Part shown: one piece after another, positions 7,727-16,245 of the stretch
Layout: each line of letters opens with the position of its first letter
Position numbering within the stretch: the stretch's first letter is position 1
DNA from: CAZSHG01 sp964606695 [NCBI: uncultured bacterium]
GTDB lineage: Bacteria > UBP14 > UBA6098
DNA: 24,853 nt
Reading direction: 5' to 3'
Assembly: GCA_964606695.1 (NCBI GenBank)
Contig: CAZSHG010000025.1
Coordinates: forward strand, 1-24,853
Made by a program: the position numbers and the translations under genes
The notes under the pieces: generated by a model
Databases searched by the model: none
Seen by the model: the letters and a program-made list of their open reading frames with translations, nothing else
Told to the model about the DNA's origin: nothing

Positions 7727-8557
7727 TTAGAAATGGAATGTCAATGTCAACGACGGCGAAAATATATGCTGATGAGTTTGGCCTACCCTGTCCGGATAGA
7801 GGTTCAGGTTGAAAACCTCCATCGCCGTAGTTACAGCCGGTCCTATCAAACTCAACGCCCAGACATCGGTGCCGCGCGCCGCGCCGTTAAGACCGCCTTC
7901 GACTGCGCTGTAAACAAGGCTCCGCGCTATTTCCGGCCAGAATACATATCGAGGATAATAAGTCTCCATTCTGGCGTCCACGGATATTTCCATAAAAGGC
8001 GTTTCGCCTATGTTGAAACCGATACCGAGTTCATCCGCGGAATATAGATGGGGTTTGCCGATTCGAGCTTGCTCATCGGTCGTGTAATCTGCAAAGGTGC
8101 CTGTTGCAATCTGGTCCGGGTTGGAAGATAGCAGATACAGTCCCGAAGCACTCGCCTGCCGTATCGAAATGTGTTTCACCGGATGCGCTGAAAATCCGTT
8201 GAATACGCCGAAACCGTCGAAAGTCAGATCGTAATCGGGGCTTTCATAAGCCGAATGGAAATATTCCACCGCTACAGTCCCGTTTAGTTTAGGATTACCT
8301 TCGAAACGATACGCCCCAAGCCCGGCGCGGGCGAATATCGTAGGCGGCACGACGTCGTAAGAATCGGTCATGTCATAATCAGCGGGTTTGTCGTTAAGGT
8401 TAACGGGTATCCCATAACCGGCTCCGACGGAAACGTCCAGGCCGAGTTCCGTCGTTTTGGGGCCGAATTCCCACTGCCCGATATTGATGTCGTAATCCCC
8501 GAGAAGCACCGCGGTTAATATCATGGATACGAAGATGACAATTATATAAAACTTCAT
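7727..8557 (-). CDS. Outer-membrane beta-barrel-like secreted protein, first gene of the que operon
   Basis: The start at 8557 has a strong SD (GGAGGT, 8562-8567) at 4-nt spacing; an ATG 12 nt further upstream lies before that SD and is rejected. The 276-residue product begins with a signal peptide (MKFYIIVIFVSMILTAVLLG). It then consists of short alternating strands rich in Gly, Tyr and Phe, and ends SLTLTFHF with a terminal Phe, the usual beta-barrel insertion signal. I recognise no named family. It opens the operon that continues with queD, queE, queC and the GH57 gene, with only five bases between it and queD. The context could mean an outer-membrane channel related to this pathway, but simple co-transcription of an unrelated protein is equally possible. 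Confidence 0.65.
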   Translation of the reverse strand: MKFYIIVIFVSMILTAVLLGDYDINIGQWEFGPKTTELGLDVSVGAGYGIPVNLNDKPADYDMTDSYDVVPPTIFARAGLGAYRFEGNPKLNGTVAVEYFHSAYESPDYDLTFDGFGVFNGFSAHPVKHISIRQASASGLYLLSSNPDQIATGTFADYTTDEQARIGKPHLYSADELGIGFNIGETPFMEISVDARMETYYPRYVFWPEIARSLVYSAVEGGLNGAARGTDVWALSLIGPAVTTAMEVFNLNLYPDRVGQTHQHIFSPSLTLTFHF

Positions 8558-8561
8558 AATT

Positions 8562-8567
8562 ACCTCC
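8562..8567 (-). promoter_or_regulatory. Strong ribosome binding site deciding the start at 8557
   Basis: The minus strand reads GGAGGTAATTATG. The identical block, with the same spacing, precedes the 21361 gene, so this is a preferred strong initiation signal in this genome. Confidence 0.8.
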
Positions 8568-8657
8568 AAAGTAGTTCATTCCAAAATAATAGCTTAATCT
8601 AAAGAACGCAAGCGATTAAACGAATATTTGGATTAATCTTTTCGCGCGAACTCGACA

Positions 8658-8686
8658 TTGACATCGATAAATCGAATGACTATATT
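8658..8686 (+). promoter_or_regulatory. Sigma-70-type promoter of the metalloprotease/lipid A operon
   Basis: A consensus -35 TTGACA (8658-8663) is followed by a 17-bp spacer and TATATT (8681-8686). Predicted transcription starts near 8693, leaving a leader of about 24 nt that holds AGGAG (8706-8710) before ATG 8717. It is the best promoter match in the window. Confidence 0.8.
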
Positions 8687-8716
8687 TATAGAGTTATTGA
8701 AATACAGGAGCTTTTA

Positions 8717-11623
8717 ATGCGTTATTTAAATTTAGTCTTTATCATATTCATTGTCGGCTCTTGCCAGGCTTTCATCGCGCCGGGATTTCCTCTCGGTGAT
8801 GTCATTGAAATCCCCGATGTAGATTATTTCCGCCGGGGCGACGCCATAATCGGCACGACCCCGGGAATGGCGGGTGTCAGTTATTATTATCCTCTCACGG
8901 CGATATACATCGGCGGTCAATCCCCGGACGGTCTGGACAGGGAATGCCGCGTTTTCATCGATAATAATTCGGATATTTTCGATATCGAATCACGCAATTT
9001 AAGGCTCCTGAGGGCGGAAAACCGACTCGACCGCTGGTGGATAACCTACACGCAGTTTCATGCAGATATCCCTGTCGAGGGCGGACGTGTGGATTTTCGA
9101 GTCTTCGGAAGTGGCAGACTGGCTTTTTGCGGAGCGAAAGTTATTTCTACTTTCGACGGCGAAAGTCCCGCTATCCCACAATCCCAGGCCATAGATATCG
9201 CGAAAGAGAATTATCTGAAATACGGCACATTCGATAATACAGACATCGTCTATTGGCCGGATTACGACGAAGTTCTTACGATTGGCCGTCTCGCCTGGCG
9301 AATCGACCTTTCCGGAAATTCCGGCGAAAGATGGCGATGTTATATTTCCGCAATCGACGGAAAACCGCTCTACCATTATAGCCTAGTGAATTATTACGAT
9401 GTCTGGGGAACGGGATATATCGATTATCTCCCAAGGTATTGGGACGACACATTCGAAGTCGCAGAATTTCAATATGGCGATATGAACCTGAACTACTTCC
9501 ATACGGGACGAACCGACGCAGTCGGTCAATATATGTTATCGTCGATCTTGAGCTGGGATATGCCGTTGAAAGCATATCTCAGCGGCGAATGGGCTTCCGT
9601 GGAAGATAGAGAGGGGGATGACGGAGTATATCAGACATGGCTTATCCCGCCGGAAGAACATAGTTTCGAATTCACGACGGCATGGGCGGATTCGGATGAG
9701 ATAAACCTTTACTATCACACTACTTACATCCACGAATATTACGAAGAACTCGACCCGCCAATGTCCGCGCTTGATTATCCCGTTCCCGCGCGCGCAGGTA
9801 TTCCCGGGACGGCGGAAAATGCCTTCTGGGACGGTTACGGCACCAATTACGGTTCGGGGGGGATGTCAACGAGGAATTTTGCGCTCTTCTCGAATATCAT
9901 CTACCACGAATACACTCACGGCATCACCGGGTGGATTTACGAGGGCACACATTTCCCCTATTCAGGCCAACCCGGCGCGATGAACGAGGCCTACAGCGAT
10001 TATTTTGCATGCACGAATAACGACGATCCGCGAGTGGGCTACAAATGCCAGATTACAGGATCACAGATGTTCCGCACGATGGATAATAACTATCATTATC
10101 CCGAAAACTGGGCGGGAGAGGTGCATGCGGACGGAAGAATAATGGGCGGCGCTTTCTGGGATTTACGCGAGCGAATAGAAAAAGGCAGTGCGGACTCGCT
10201 GATTCATTTCACACGATACGCCACACCGAACACCTTCCATGGCTTCGTCCCGGAGTGTATCTTCACAGACGATAACGACGACGATTTGTCAAACGGCACC
10301 CCGCACTTTTTCGAGATATTGGTATCGTTTCATCTTCATGGCATAGGCCCGGGGATTTTCCCGAATTTCGTTTCGGGTTATGAGATGAATGATATCGGCG
10401 ACGGCGACGGTTATCTTGAAAACGGCGAACAAATGGAGATCGTCCCGTATATTGCCGCCGACGACAGCTTCTCCTGGCCGAGTATCGAAGGCCTTCGCGC
10501 CACGTTACGTTTTACCCACGATGAGATTGCAATGATAATCGATTCGACCAGCACCTTCGACGCCGATATCGAACCGGGGGATACTGATATTGGAGACCCT
10601 TTCTTGATTGAAGCTCCTATAGATAATTTGCCCCACATGGCGGAAATTAGCATAACATATTACGCCGATAATTCGCCGCTAATAATCGCGGATACATTCG
10701 AGATATATGTCGGTCACCCGCAACTGCTTCTCGTCGATGACGATCCGGATAGCTTCAGCCAGGTTAATGAATACTATCGGTCGGTAATAGAAGAACTGGG
10801 CGTAACATACTTGTATCATAAAACACTCACTCGCGGTCGCCCCATGGAATTCGATGATTTTCCGGCCATGCTCTGGTTCACCGGCAACGATACGGACGGC
10901 GTGGCAATTGATGAAGAAGATACCGCGTCCATCAGCGAATTTTTATCCGCCGGTGGCCACGTTATTCTGACCGGCCAACAAATGACTCACCAGTTCCCGC
11001 CGAGCTTTTTATCGAATCATTTCGGCGCAATTCATTATCTGACAGGTGCCACAGTTCTGCTTTCAGGCCGGGACACCCCCTGGCTCTCGTTCGGAGATGA
11101 CCAGCTAATTCTCATTGGCGCGCCGGGTGCCTGTAACCAGCGTCCGGGAAGAATAACCTCGCTGACCGAAATCGACGGCGAGACGATATTCGAATACAGT
11201 AGCGGTTCATCGGCCGCAGTAGCCTCGTTCAACGGCATGAACAAGACCGTCCTCTTCGGCTTCGGAATCGAAGGAATTGGCGGCACGGCATATATGCATT
11301 TACCGGAATTGCTCACTGAAATTTTCGAATGGTTCGGCCTGCAATTTACGTCGGTTGATGAAATACCGACAAAACTGCCGAATAAACTCGATATAGCGGT
11401 ATATCCGAACCCGTTTAACGCTTCCTGTAGGATTGAAATGAGCGGTATCGTCGATAAAATCGAGATATTCGACGTCAATGGCCTTCTTGTTGAATCTCTC
11501 GATCCGAACAATGGTGGATTCGTCCTCTGGCATCCCGAAGGAAAATTCCCCAGCGGTGTTTATTATATTCGAGTTACAGGCGATAATGAAAGAAGGACAG
11601 TAAAGGCGGTGTTGTTAAGATAA
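8717..11623 (+). CDS. Secreted zinc metalloprotease (M4/M36-like) with GATase-like and T9SS sorting domains
   Basis: A 968-residue secreted protease. The N-terminal signal ends around FIVGSCQAF; VGSC could also act as a weak lipobox. Residues ~70-220 look like the FTP/PepSY propeptide region of thermolysin/fungalysin-type enzymes. The zinc site is HEYTH (397-401), with the third ligand E424 in GAMNEAYSDYF. A beta-sandwich-like stretch follows (~540-690). Next comes a Rossmann-like region (~700-865: LLLVDDDPDS, then AGGHVILTGQQM) resembling class I glutamine amidotransferase-like domains attached to secreted hydrolases. The C-terminal sorting domain begins VYPNPFNAS near 895 and contains KIEIFDVNG and SGVYYIRV. 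The product probably degrades external protein. The stop overlaps the next start (TAATG), tying a secreted protease to lipid A genes. Confidence 0.88.
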   Translation: MRYLNLVFIIFIVGSCQAFIAPGFPLGDVIEIPDVDYFRRGDAIIGTTPGMAGVSYYYPLTAIYIGGQSPDGLDRECRVFIDNNSDIFDIESRNLRLLRAENRLDRWWITYTQFHADIPVEGGRVDFRVFGSGRLAFCGAKVISTFDGESPAIPQSQAIDIAKENYLKYGTFDNTDIVYWPDYDEVLTIGRLAWRIDLSGNSGERWRCYISAIDGKPLYHYSLVNYYDVWGTGYIDYLPRYWDDTFEVAEFQYGDMNLNYFHTGRTDAVGQYMLSSILSWDMPLKAYLSGEWASVEDREGDDGVYQTWLIPPEEHSFEFTTAWADSDEINLYYHTTYIHEYYEELDPPMSALDYPVPARAGIPGTAENAFWDGYGTNYGSGGMSTRNFALFSNIIYHEYTHGITGWIYEGTHFPYSGQPGAMNEAYSDYFACTNNDDPRVGYKCQITGSQMFRTMDNNYHYPENWAGEVHADGRIMGGAFWDLRERIEKGSADSLIHFTRYATPNTFHGFVPECIFTDDNDDDLSNGTPHFFEILVSFHLHGIGPGIFPNFVSGYEMNDIGDGDGYLENGEQMEIVPYIAADDSFSWPSIEGLRATLRFTHDEIAMIIDSTSTFDADIEPGDTDIGDPFLIEAPIDNLPHMAEISITYYADNSPLIIADTFEIYVGHPQLLLVDDDPDSFSQVNEYYRSVIEELGVTYLYHKTLTRGRPMEFDDFPAMLWFTGNDTDGVAIDEEDTASISEFLSAGGHVILTGQQMTHQFPPSFLSNHFGAIHYLTGATVLLSGRDTPWLSFGDDQLILIGAPGACNQRPGRITSLTEIDGETIFEYSSGSSAAVASFNGMNKTVLFGFGIEGIGGTAYMHLPELLTEIFEWFGLQFTSVDEIPTKLPNKLDIAVYPNPFNASCRIEMSGIVDKIEIFDVNGLLVESLDPNNGGFVLWHPEGKFPSGVYYIRVTGDNERRTVKAVLLR

Positions 11624-12405
11624 TGCCGGAAATTACCGACAGAGTCGATTTTGCTAAAAGAACCGCGATAGGGGCGGGGAAATTGTTGATGAAACATTTC
11701 GGCGGCAAGCAGGATTGGCGGTTGAAATCCCAAAGGGAGACCGTAACCGACGCCGATATTGAATCGGAAGAATATATAAACGGCAGAATCGAAACCGAAT
11801 TTGGTGAAAATATTCTAAGCGAGGAGTTCCATCCTGACGAAGTTATATCCGGTGCACAATGGATAGTCGATCCGCTGGACGGCACCAATAATTTTTCCTG
11901 CGGATTTCCTTTTTTCTGCGTGATAATTGCCTTCGCAATCGACGGAGATACTAAGTTGGGAGTAATACACGAACCTATCCGCAAGGAGACTTTCTGGACG
12001 GATGGCGAAAGATCTTATGTAGGCGAAACAGAAATCCATGTCAGTGAAACAGACAAATTATCGGAATCTTTCGCCGCAACGGGATTTCCTTACGACAGGG
12101 GCGGTTCCTGCGAATCGAACCTGGATAATTTCGTTCGAGTAACAATGGCCGCCCGTGGCGTCAGACGCGCGGGAAGCGCAGGCCTCGACCTGGCTTACAC
12201 CGCCGCTGGAACCTTCGATATTTATTGGGAACTCGGGCTTAAACCCTGGGACATGATAGCGGGAGAACTACTTGTCCGATGCGCGGGAGGTAAAACCGGG
12301 CTTTTTGACGGTGCGTGCTGGAACCTCAAGAGCGATAGAATCCTCGCGGCCAATCCGACGATTTTCAGTAAAGCCGCTAACCTCTTAGGGGATGCAGACT
12401 TATAG
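11623..12405 (+). CDS. Inositol monophosphatase family phosphatase (SuhB/CysQ-like)
   Basis: A 260-residue Mg-dependent sugar or nucleotide phosphatase. The metal-binding motifs are E67/E68 in LSEEF, WIVDPLDGTNNF (80-91, with D83 and D86) and the late KPWDMIAG motif (D210). VTDADIESEEYI matches the N-terminal family motif. The substrate (inositol phosphate, PAP, fructose bisphosphate or another) cannot be decided from motifs. It starts on the last base of the metalloprotease stop (TAATG) and overlaps the next gene by 14 nt, so it is in the same operon. The neighbours suggest a link to envelope sugar metabolism, which is inference. Confidence 0.9.
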   Translation: MPEITDRVDFAKRTAIGAGKLLMKHFGGKQDWRLKSQRETVTDADIESEEYINGRIETEFGENILSEEFHPDEVISGAQWIVDPLDGTNNFSCGFPFFCVIIAFAIDGDTKLGVIHEPIRKETFWTDGERSYVGETEIHVSETDKLSESFAATGFPYDRGGSCESNLDNFVRVTMAARGVRRAGSAGLDLAYTAAGTFDIYWELGLKPWDMIAGELLVRCAGGKTGLFDGACWNLKSDRILAANPTIFSKAANLLGDADL

Positions 12406-13039
12406 CTTAAAACAACGGTTCTACCTATTCCTTGCCGGGACAATCATCCCGGCTTTGATTTATTGCTTCGGATTCACCTGGCGAATGAAAAATATCAACT
12501 GGGAAACGGAAAAGGTCGGCCCGCCGCTGGTTTGGGCTTTCTGGCATTCACGGTTATTACCACTCGTTTATTATTATCGAAAGAGAGGAATTGTCGTCCT
12601 CGTTTCGAGAAGCTTCGACGGTGAGATAATCGCGCGTGTGATCGAAAGAATGGGATTTCGGACTATTCGGGGAAGCACCACCCGCGGCGCAATGCAGAGC
12701 CTTAGAGAAGTCGTTTCGGTGTTAAAGGGCGGTGCGTATGTCGCCTTAACGCCCGACGGCCCAAAAGGCCCTCCGGAGGTCGCCCAAATCGGCGCGGCGG
12801 CGTCAGCGAGGTTGGCGCATGTTCCGTTAATCGCCGTGGCTACAACTTCTAACAGAACATGGCAACTAAGTAGCTGGGATAAATTCCGTATCCCGAAACC
12901 TTTCGCGAAAATCGAGATAAGGCATTCCGAACCGATTTTACCCGGCAAAGAGAGCGCGGAGGAAATCCTGAGCGAACTCCAGCGCAGACTGGACGAGGTA
13001 ACAAAGGCCGCCGATGAATCGATAAAAGGGGTTGGTTGA
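12392..13039 (+). CDS. DUF374 lysophospholipid acyltransferase-like protein
   Basis: A 215-residue membrane-associated acyltransferase-like protein. It has an N-terminal hydrophobic segment (~11-28), the WAFWHSRLLPL motif with H52 as the probable catalytic His, then SRSFDGEIIARVIERMGF, RGSTTRGA and TPDGPKGPP. These are the hallmarks of DUF374. In other Gram-negative genomes DUF374 genes sit with waaA and lpxK and are thought to acylate lipid A precursors or related lipids; exact substrate here is unproven. The start overlaps the preceding gene by 14 nt. A GGGG run lies directly against the ATG, closer than a normal SD, so initiation probably relies on coupling. Confidence 0.88.
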   Translation: MQTYSLKQRFYLFLAGTIIPALIYCFGFTWRMKNINWETEKVGPPLVWAFWHSRLLPLVYYYRKRGIVVLVSRSFDGEIIARVIERMGFRTIRGSTTRGAMQSLREVVSVLKGGAYVALTPDGPKGPPEVAQIGAAASARLAHVPLIAVATTSNRTWQLSSWDKFRIPKPFAKIEIRHSEPILPGKESAEEILSELQRRLDEVTKAADESIKGVG

Positions 13040-14267
13040 CCTGCTTACGATATTTAACATATTCGCAACCGTCCTTCTGCTGACGACCTGGCCTATTCTC
13101 GTTCTGATAGCGATTATCGGCAAGCACGGTCTGAAATACCGACTCGGATTTCTCCCCAAATTCGACAGTCAGCCAGTCTGGATACACGCCGCAAGCGTCG
13201 GGGAGGCTGGAGTCGCAGTAGTTTTACGCGATATAGTCAAGGATATTTCCCCCGATACACCCGTTCTAATCACTTCCACCACGAAAATGGGTTTACGACG
13301 TCTCAATAACATTGTTACAGAACCGGACAGCGCCGCAATTCTCCCGCTCGATCATCCGCTTTTCGTAGCCAATGCTATGAACCGCGTAAATCCACGAATG
13401 CTGATATTAGTTGAAACGGAATTATGGCCAAATCTCTTACTCCAGGCCGGTAGGCGAGACATCCCGATAATCCTCACCAACGGCCGTATATCGAAAAACA
13501 CTCTCCGATGGTCGAAACATATACCGGGCGCTTTCCACGATGTCACCTCGCGAATCGATCATTTCTTTATGAAATCAGATTACGACGCCGATAATTTATT
13601 GGCAACCGGCGTATCAGATGATAAAATAGAAATAGCGGGCAATCTGAAATTCGCGGGATTTCCAGGCAAGGCTGAACCCATCGAAATCGACCGTGAACCT
13701 ACAATAGTCTTCGGCAGTATCCGCCCAAACGAATTTGATTCCATAATCGATGCCAGCCTTCTTGTTCTGCAATCCAGGCCGGATGCGCTACTTATTTTCG
13801 CCCCCCGACACTTGAATACTACCTCACAACTCACAACAAAGCTCGAAAGCGCCAAATTGTCTTATGAATTACGGAGCGTTACCGAAAGCCCTGCCGCAGG
13901 AACGAATATCTATATCATTGACACTATGGGCGAACTTCTGCGTCTCTACGCCTCCGCTGACATCGCTTTCATAGGAGGCACCCTCGCAGATTATGGCGGC
14001 CATAACCCGCTGGAACCGGCATGGTTCGGAGTCCCGGTAATTTTCGGAAAATACATTCACGCAAATCGCGAAGCCTACGATGCTTTGATTCAATCCGGTG
14101 GCGGCGTTACAGTTCACGATAAAATGCAATTGGCGGATCTAATTCTCGAATTAATCGAAGATTCCGAAAAGAGCGAAAAAATTGGCAACAAGGCTTTACG
14201 AGCTGTTCAATCAATGGCAAACGTTCGTGAAAAATACGCCGAAGCCATTCGGAGGTATCTGCTATGA
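13032..14267 (+). CDS. waaA: 3-deoxy-D-manno-octulosonic acid (Kdo) transferase WaaA
   Basis: Transfers Kdo from CMP-Kdo to the lipid A precursor at the inner membrane. The 411-residue length fits the GT30 family. It has an N-terminal membrane anchor (~7-30), the ASVGE motif with the essential Glu (E58), LVETELWPN (126-134), and near the C-terminus GGTLADYGGHNPLEPAWFG, the CMP-Kdo-binding region. The start is taken as TTG 13032, the only likely start before the anchor. A GGGG run touches this TTG, so CTG 13041 (nine bases after the run) cannot be excluded. It overlaps the DUF374 gene by 8 nt and the lpxK start by ATGA. Confidence 0.92.
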   Translation: MVDLLTIFNIFATVLLLTTWPILVLIAIIGKHGLKYRLGFLPKFDSQPVWIHAASVGEAGVAVVLRDIVKDISPDTPVLITSTTKMGLRRLNNIVTEPDSAAILPLDHPLFVANAMNRVNPRMLILVETELWPNLLLQAGRRDIPIILTNGRISKNTLRWSKHIPGAFHDVTSRIDHFFMKSDYDADNLLATGVSDDKIEIAGNLKFAGFPGKAEPIEIDREPTIVFGSIRPNEFDSIIDASLLVLQSRPDALLIFAPRHLNTTSQLTTKLESAKLSYELRSVTESPAAGTNIYIIDTMGELLRLYASADIAFIGGTLADYGGHNPLEPAWFGVPVIFGKYIHANREAYDALIQSGGGVTVHDKMQLADLILELIEDSEKSEKIGNKALRAVQSMANVREKYAEAIRRYLL

Positions 14268-15256
14268 CGTGGCTTCTGGCTCCCATAGCATGGCTATTCG
14301 CGGCAATATCTTATTTTCGCTGGAAACTGTATCGATGGGGATTATTTTTGCATTCAAAATCTGCGCCCGGGCCTGTGATTTCGGTGGGCAATATTGCCCT
14401 GGGAGGCACCGGTAAAACACCATGCACAATCTGGCTTGCAAAAACATTGAAATCGCGCGGCTACGATCCGGTGATATTAACTCGTGGCTATAAAAGGTCG
14501 GTAAATGAAAGAATATTCGTCATGGGGGATGTCCCTGAAGCCCGACTGGCCGGCGATGAACCGGCGTTAATGACATCACGATTGCCCGATATTCCAATCG
14601 TTATACATAAAGATCGTGTCGAATCTGCAAAGGAAGTCGGAGCGGGGGAGAAGCAGGTTTTCATACTGGACGACGGGTTGCAGTATTTACAAATGAAACG
14701 CGATTATGATATAGTGCTCCTACCCGCGAAAGACCCACTGTCCGGGGGGAAATTCTTTCCACACGGTAAACTCCGCGATGGGACATGGCGACTGGATGAG
14801 GCAAATGCAATATTATTAGTCGGAGAAAAGGACGAATTGCCATTTCAGCTTAGATATCTCGAAGACAGGATATTTTATGCAAAGAAAAAACCTGTCGGCC
14901 TGAGGACACTTGACAGTAATATATCAATGGAGATTATACGCGGCAAAAAAGTCGTGGCCTTCTGTGGGATAGGTTCCCCTGATAGTTTTGTGAAAACATT
15001 AGATGAACTCGGCGCTGAGGTCGTCGCGCAAAAAATATTCCGCGATCACCACCGATTTACAATGGATGATATATCCGATATTGAATCCCTGGCAGAGGAA
15101 CACGCCGTCGATATTTTGATAACAACTGAAAAAGACGCCGCCCGTCTGGCGGGAATAAAACCTCGGCTGACGACATACGTTCTGAATATTGATTTCGAAC
15201 CCGAATGTCCGGATACAATCGTAGATAATATAATAAACACAATCGAGAGAGCGTGA
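14264..15256 (+). CDS. lpxK: Tetraacyldisaccharide 4'-kinase LpxK
   Basis: Phosphorylates the 4' position of the lipid A disaccharide at the inner membrane. The product is 330 residues, with an N-terminal hydrophobic segment (~3-18), a Walker A motif in SVGNIALGGTGKTP (40-53; K51, T52), LTRGYKR and the Walker B-like FILDDGLQ. HHRFTMDD and ITTEKDAARL near the C-terminus are also typical. Its ATG overlaps the waaA stop (ATGA), and nadA follows after four bases. With waaA and the DUF374 gene it shows that the organism makes Kdo-lipid A. Confidence 0.94.
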   Translation: MTWLLAPIAWLFAAISYFRWKLYRWGLFLHSKSAPGPVISVGNIALGGTGKTPCTIWLAKTLKSRGYDPVILTRGYKRSVNERIFVMGDVPEARLAGDEPALMTSRLPDIPIVIHKDRVESAKEVGAGEKQVFILDDGLQYLQMKRDYDIVLLPAKDPLSGGKFFPHGKLRDGTWRLDEANAILLVGEKDELPFQLRYLEDRIFYAKKKPVGLRTLDSNISMEIIRGKKVVAFCGIGSPDSFVKTLDELGAEVVAQKIFRDHHRFTMDDISDIESLAEEHAVDILITTEKDAARLAGIKPRLTTYVLNIDFEPECPDTIVDNIINTIERA

Positions 15257-15260
15257 TAAA

Positions 15261-16193
15261 ATGACACTGAAAGAATATTCAGAATTACCCAAACAGGAAT
15301 TACTTGATAGAATCGAGAAGGCGAGAAAAGAAAAGAACGCCGTCCTGTTGGGGCACAATTACCAGCGCAACGAAATTCAGGTAATCTGTGATCATCTCGG
15401 CGATAGCCTGGGTCTTTCACGAATCGCCGCGAAAACAGACGCCGACGTTATAGTGTTTTGTGGCGTAATGTTCATGGCGGAGACCGCAAAGATACTATCG
15501 CCGCATAAAAAAGTATATATTCCGGAAAAAGGCGCGGGTTGCCCACTCGCCGCAGGTGCCAATATGGAAGACGTCATAGAGCTAAAAAAGAAACATCCGA
15601 ATCATGTTGTTATCTCCTACGTCAACACCACCGCCGAAGTCAAGGCCGTTACCGATATATGTTGCACCAGCGGCAACGCTCTGGAGGTCGTGAAATCCGT
15701 CGGCGATAAACCGGTGATTTTTCTGCCGGATAAAAATTTGGGCACATGGATAAAAGAAACGCTGGGCAAAAAGGACATAATTATCTGGGAGGGCGGATGC
15801 TACGTCCACAGCATGATACGCCTGGAACATCTGGAAGGCGCACGCGCGAAATACCCCGAGGCAACGATAATGGTGCACCCGGAAGTGCCATATATAATAA
15901 CCAAAGCCGCCGACGAAGTGGGTTCAACGGCCGCTATGTATAATTACGTCCGCGACCACGACGAACATGTCATACTCGGCACGGAAGTCGGCCTCATAGA
16001 GCGAATTCGCCGCGAGATGCCGGAAAAAAGAGTTGACTGGCTCAAACCTGACGCGGTATGCTATAACATGAAACAAACCACGCTACCCAAACTCGTCCGA
16101 TGCCTCGAACGGGGCTACTACGAAGTCAACCTCGACGAGGATATCCGCGCCGCCGCCGAAGGCGCAATTAAACGAATGGTGGAAATCAGATGA
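15261..16193 (+). CDS. nadA: Quinolinate synthase NadA
   Basis: Condenses iminoaspartate with dihydroxyacetone phosphate to quinolinate in NAD synthesis, using a [4Fe-4S] cluster. The three cluster cysteines are visible: C94 in GAGCPLA, C180 in EGGCYVH and C267 in CYNMKQTTLPKL. LGHNYQ (30-35), CGVMFMAETAK and MVHPEVP also match. The 310-residue length is normal. nadB and nadC are not adjacent. It starts four bases after lpxK with a GAGAGAG tract upstream as a possible SD, and is the last clear member of this operon. Confidence 0.95.
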   Translation: MTLKEYSELPKQELLDRIEKARKEKNAVLLGHNYQRNEIQVICDHLGDSLGLSRIAAKTDADVIVFCGVMFMAETAKILSPHKKVYIPEKGAGCPLAAGANMEDVIELKKKHPNHVVISYVNTTAEVKAVTDICCTSGNALEVVKSVGDKPVIFLPDKNLGTWIKETLGKKDIIIWEGGCYVHSMIRLEHLEGARAKYPEATIMVHPEVPYIITKAADEVGSTAAMYNYVRDHDEHVILGTEVGLIERIRREMPEKRVDWLKPDAVCYNMKQTTLPKLVRCLERGYYEVNLDEDIRAAAEGAIKRMVEIR

Positions 16194-16229
16194 GAGAGTA
16201 GAGGAGGGTATCAAACCTTCGAATGCTAA

Positions 16230-16235
16230 TATAAT
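16230..16235 (+). promoter_or_regulatory. Consensus -10 box next to a possible leaderless start
   Basis: TATAAT at 16230-16235 lies 10 bp before ATG 16246, so transcription would begin about four bases before the start codon or at it. No -35 match is seen at 16-18 bp. The ATG has no SD. A GAGGAGG (16201-16207) further upstream has no start codon at usable distance, except a three-codon ATG at 16223. Confidence 0.5.
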
Positions 16236-16245
16236 ACTATTCGCG

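Noticed and set aside
8586-8620. Promoter for the outer-membrane-like/que operon
   Set aside because: TATTAT and TTTAAT can serve as -10 boxes on the minus strand, but no acceptable -35 lies at 16-18 bp.
16201-16225. GAGGAGG with ATG 16223 as the start of a gene
   Set aside because: That ATG opens a frame of only three codons before TAA.
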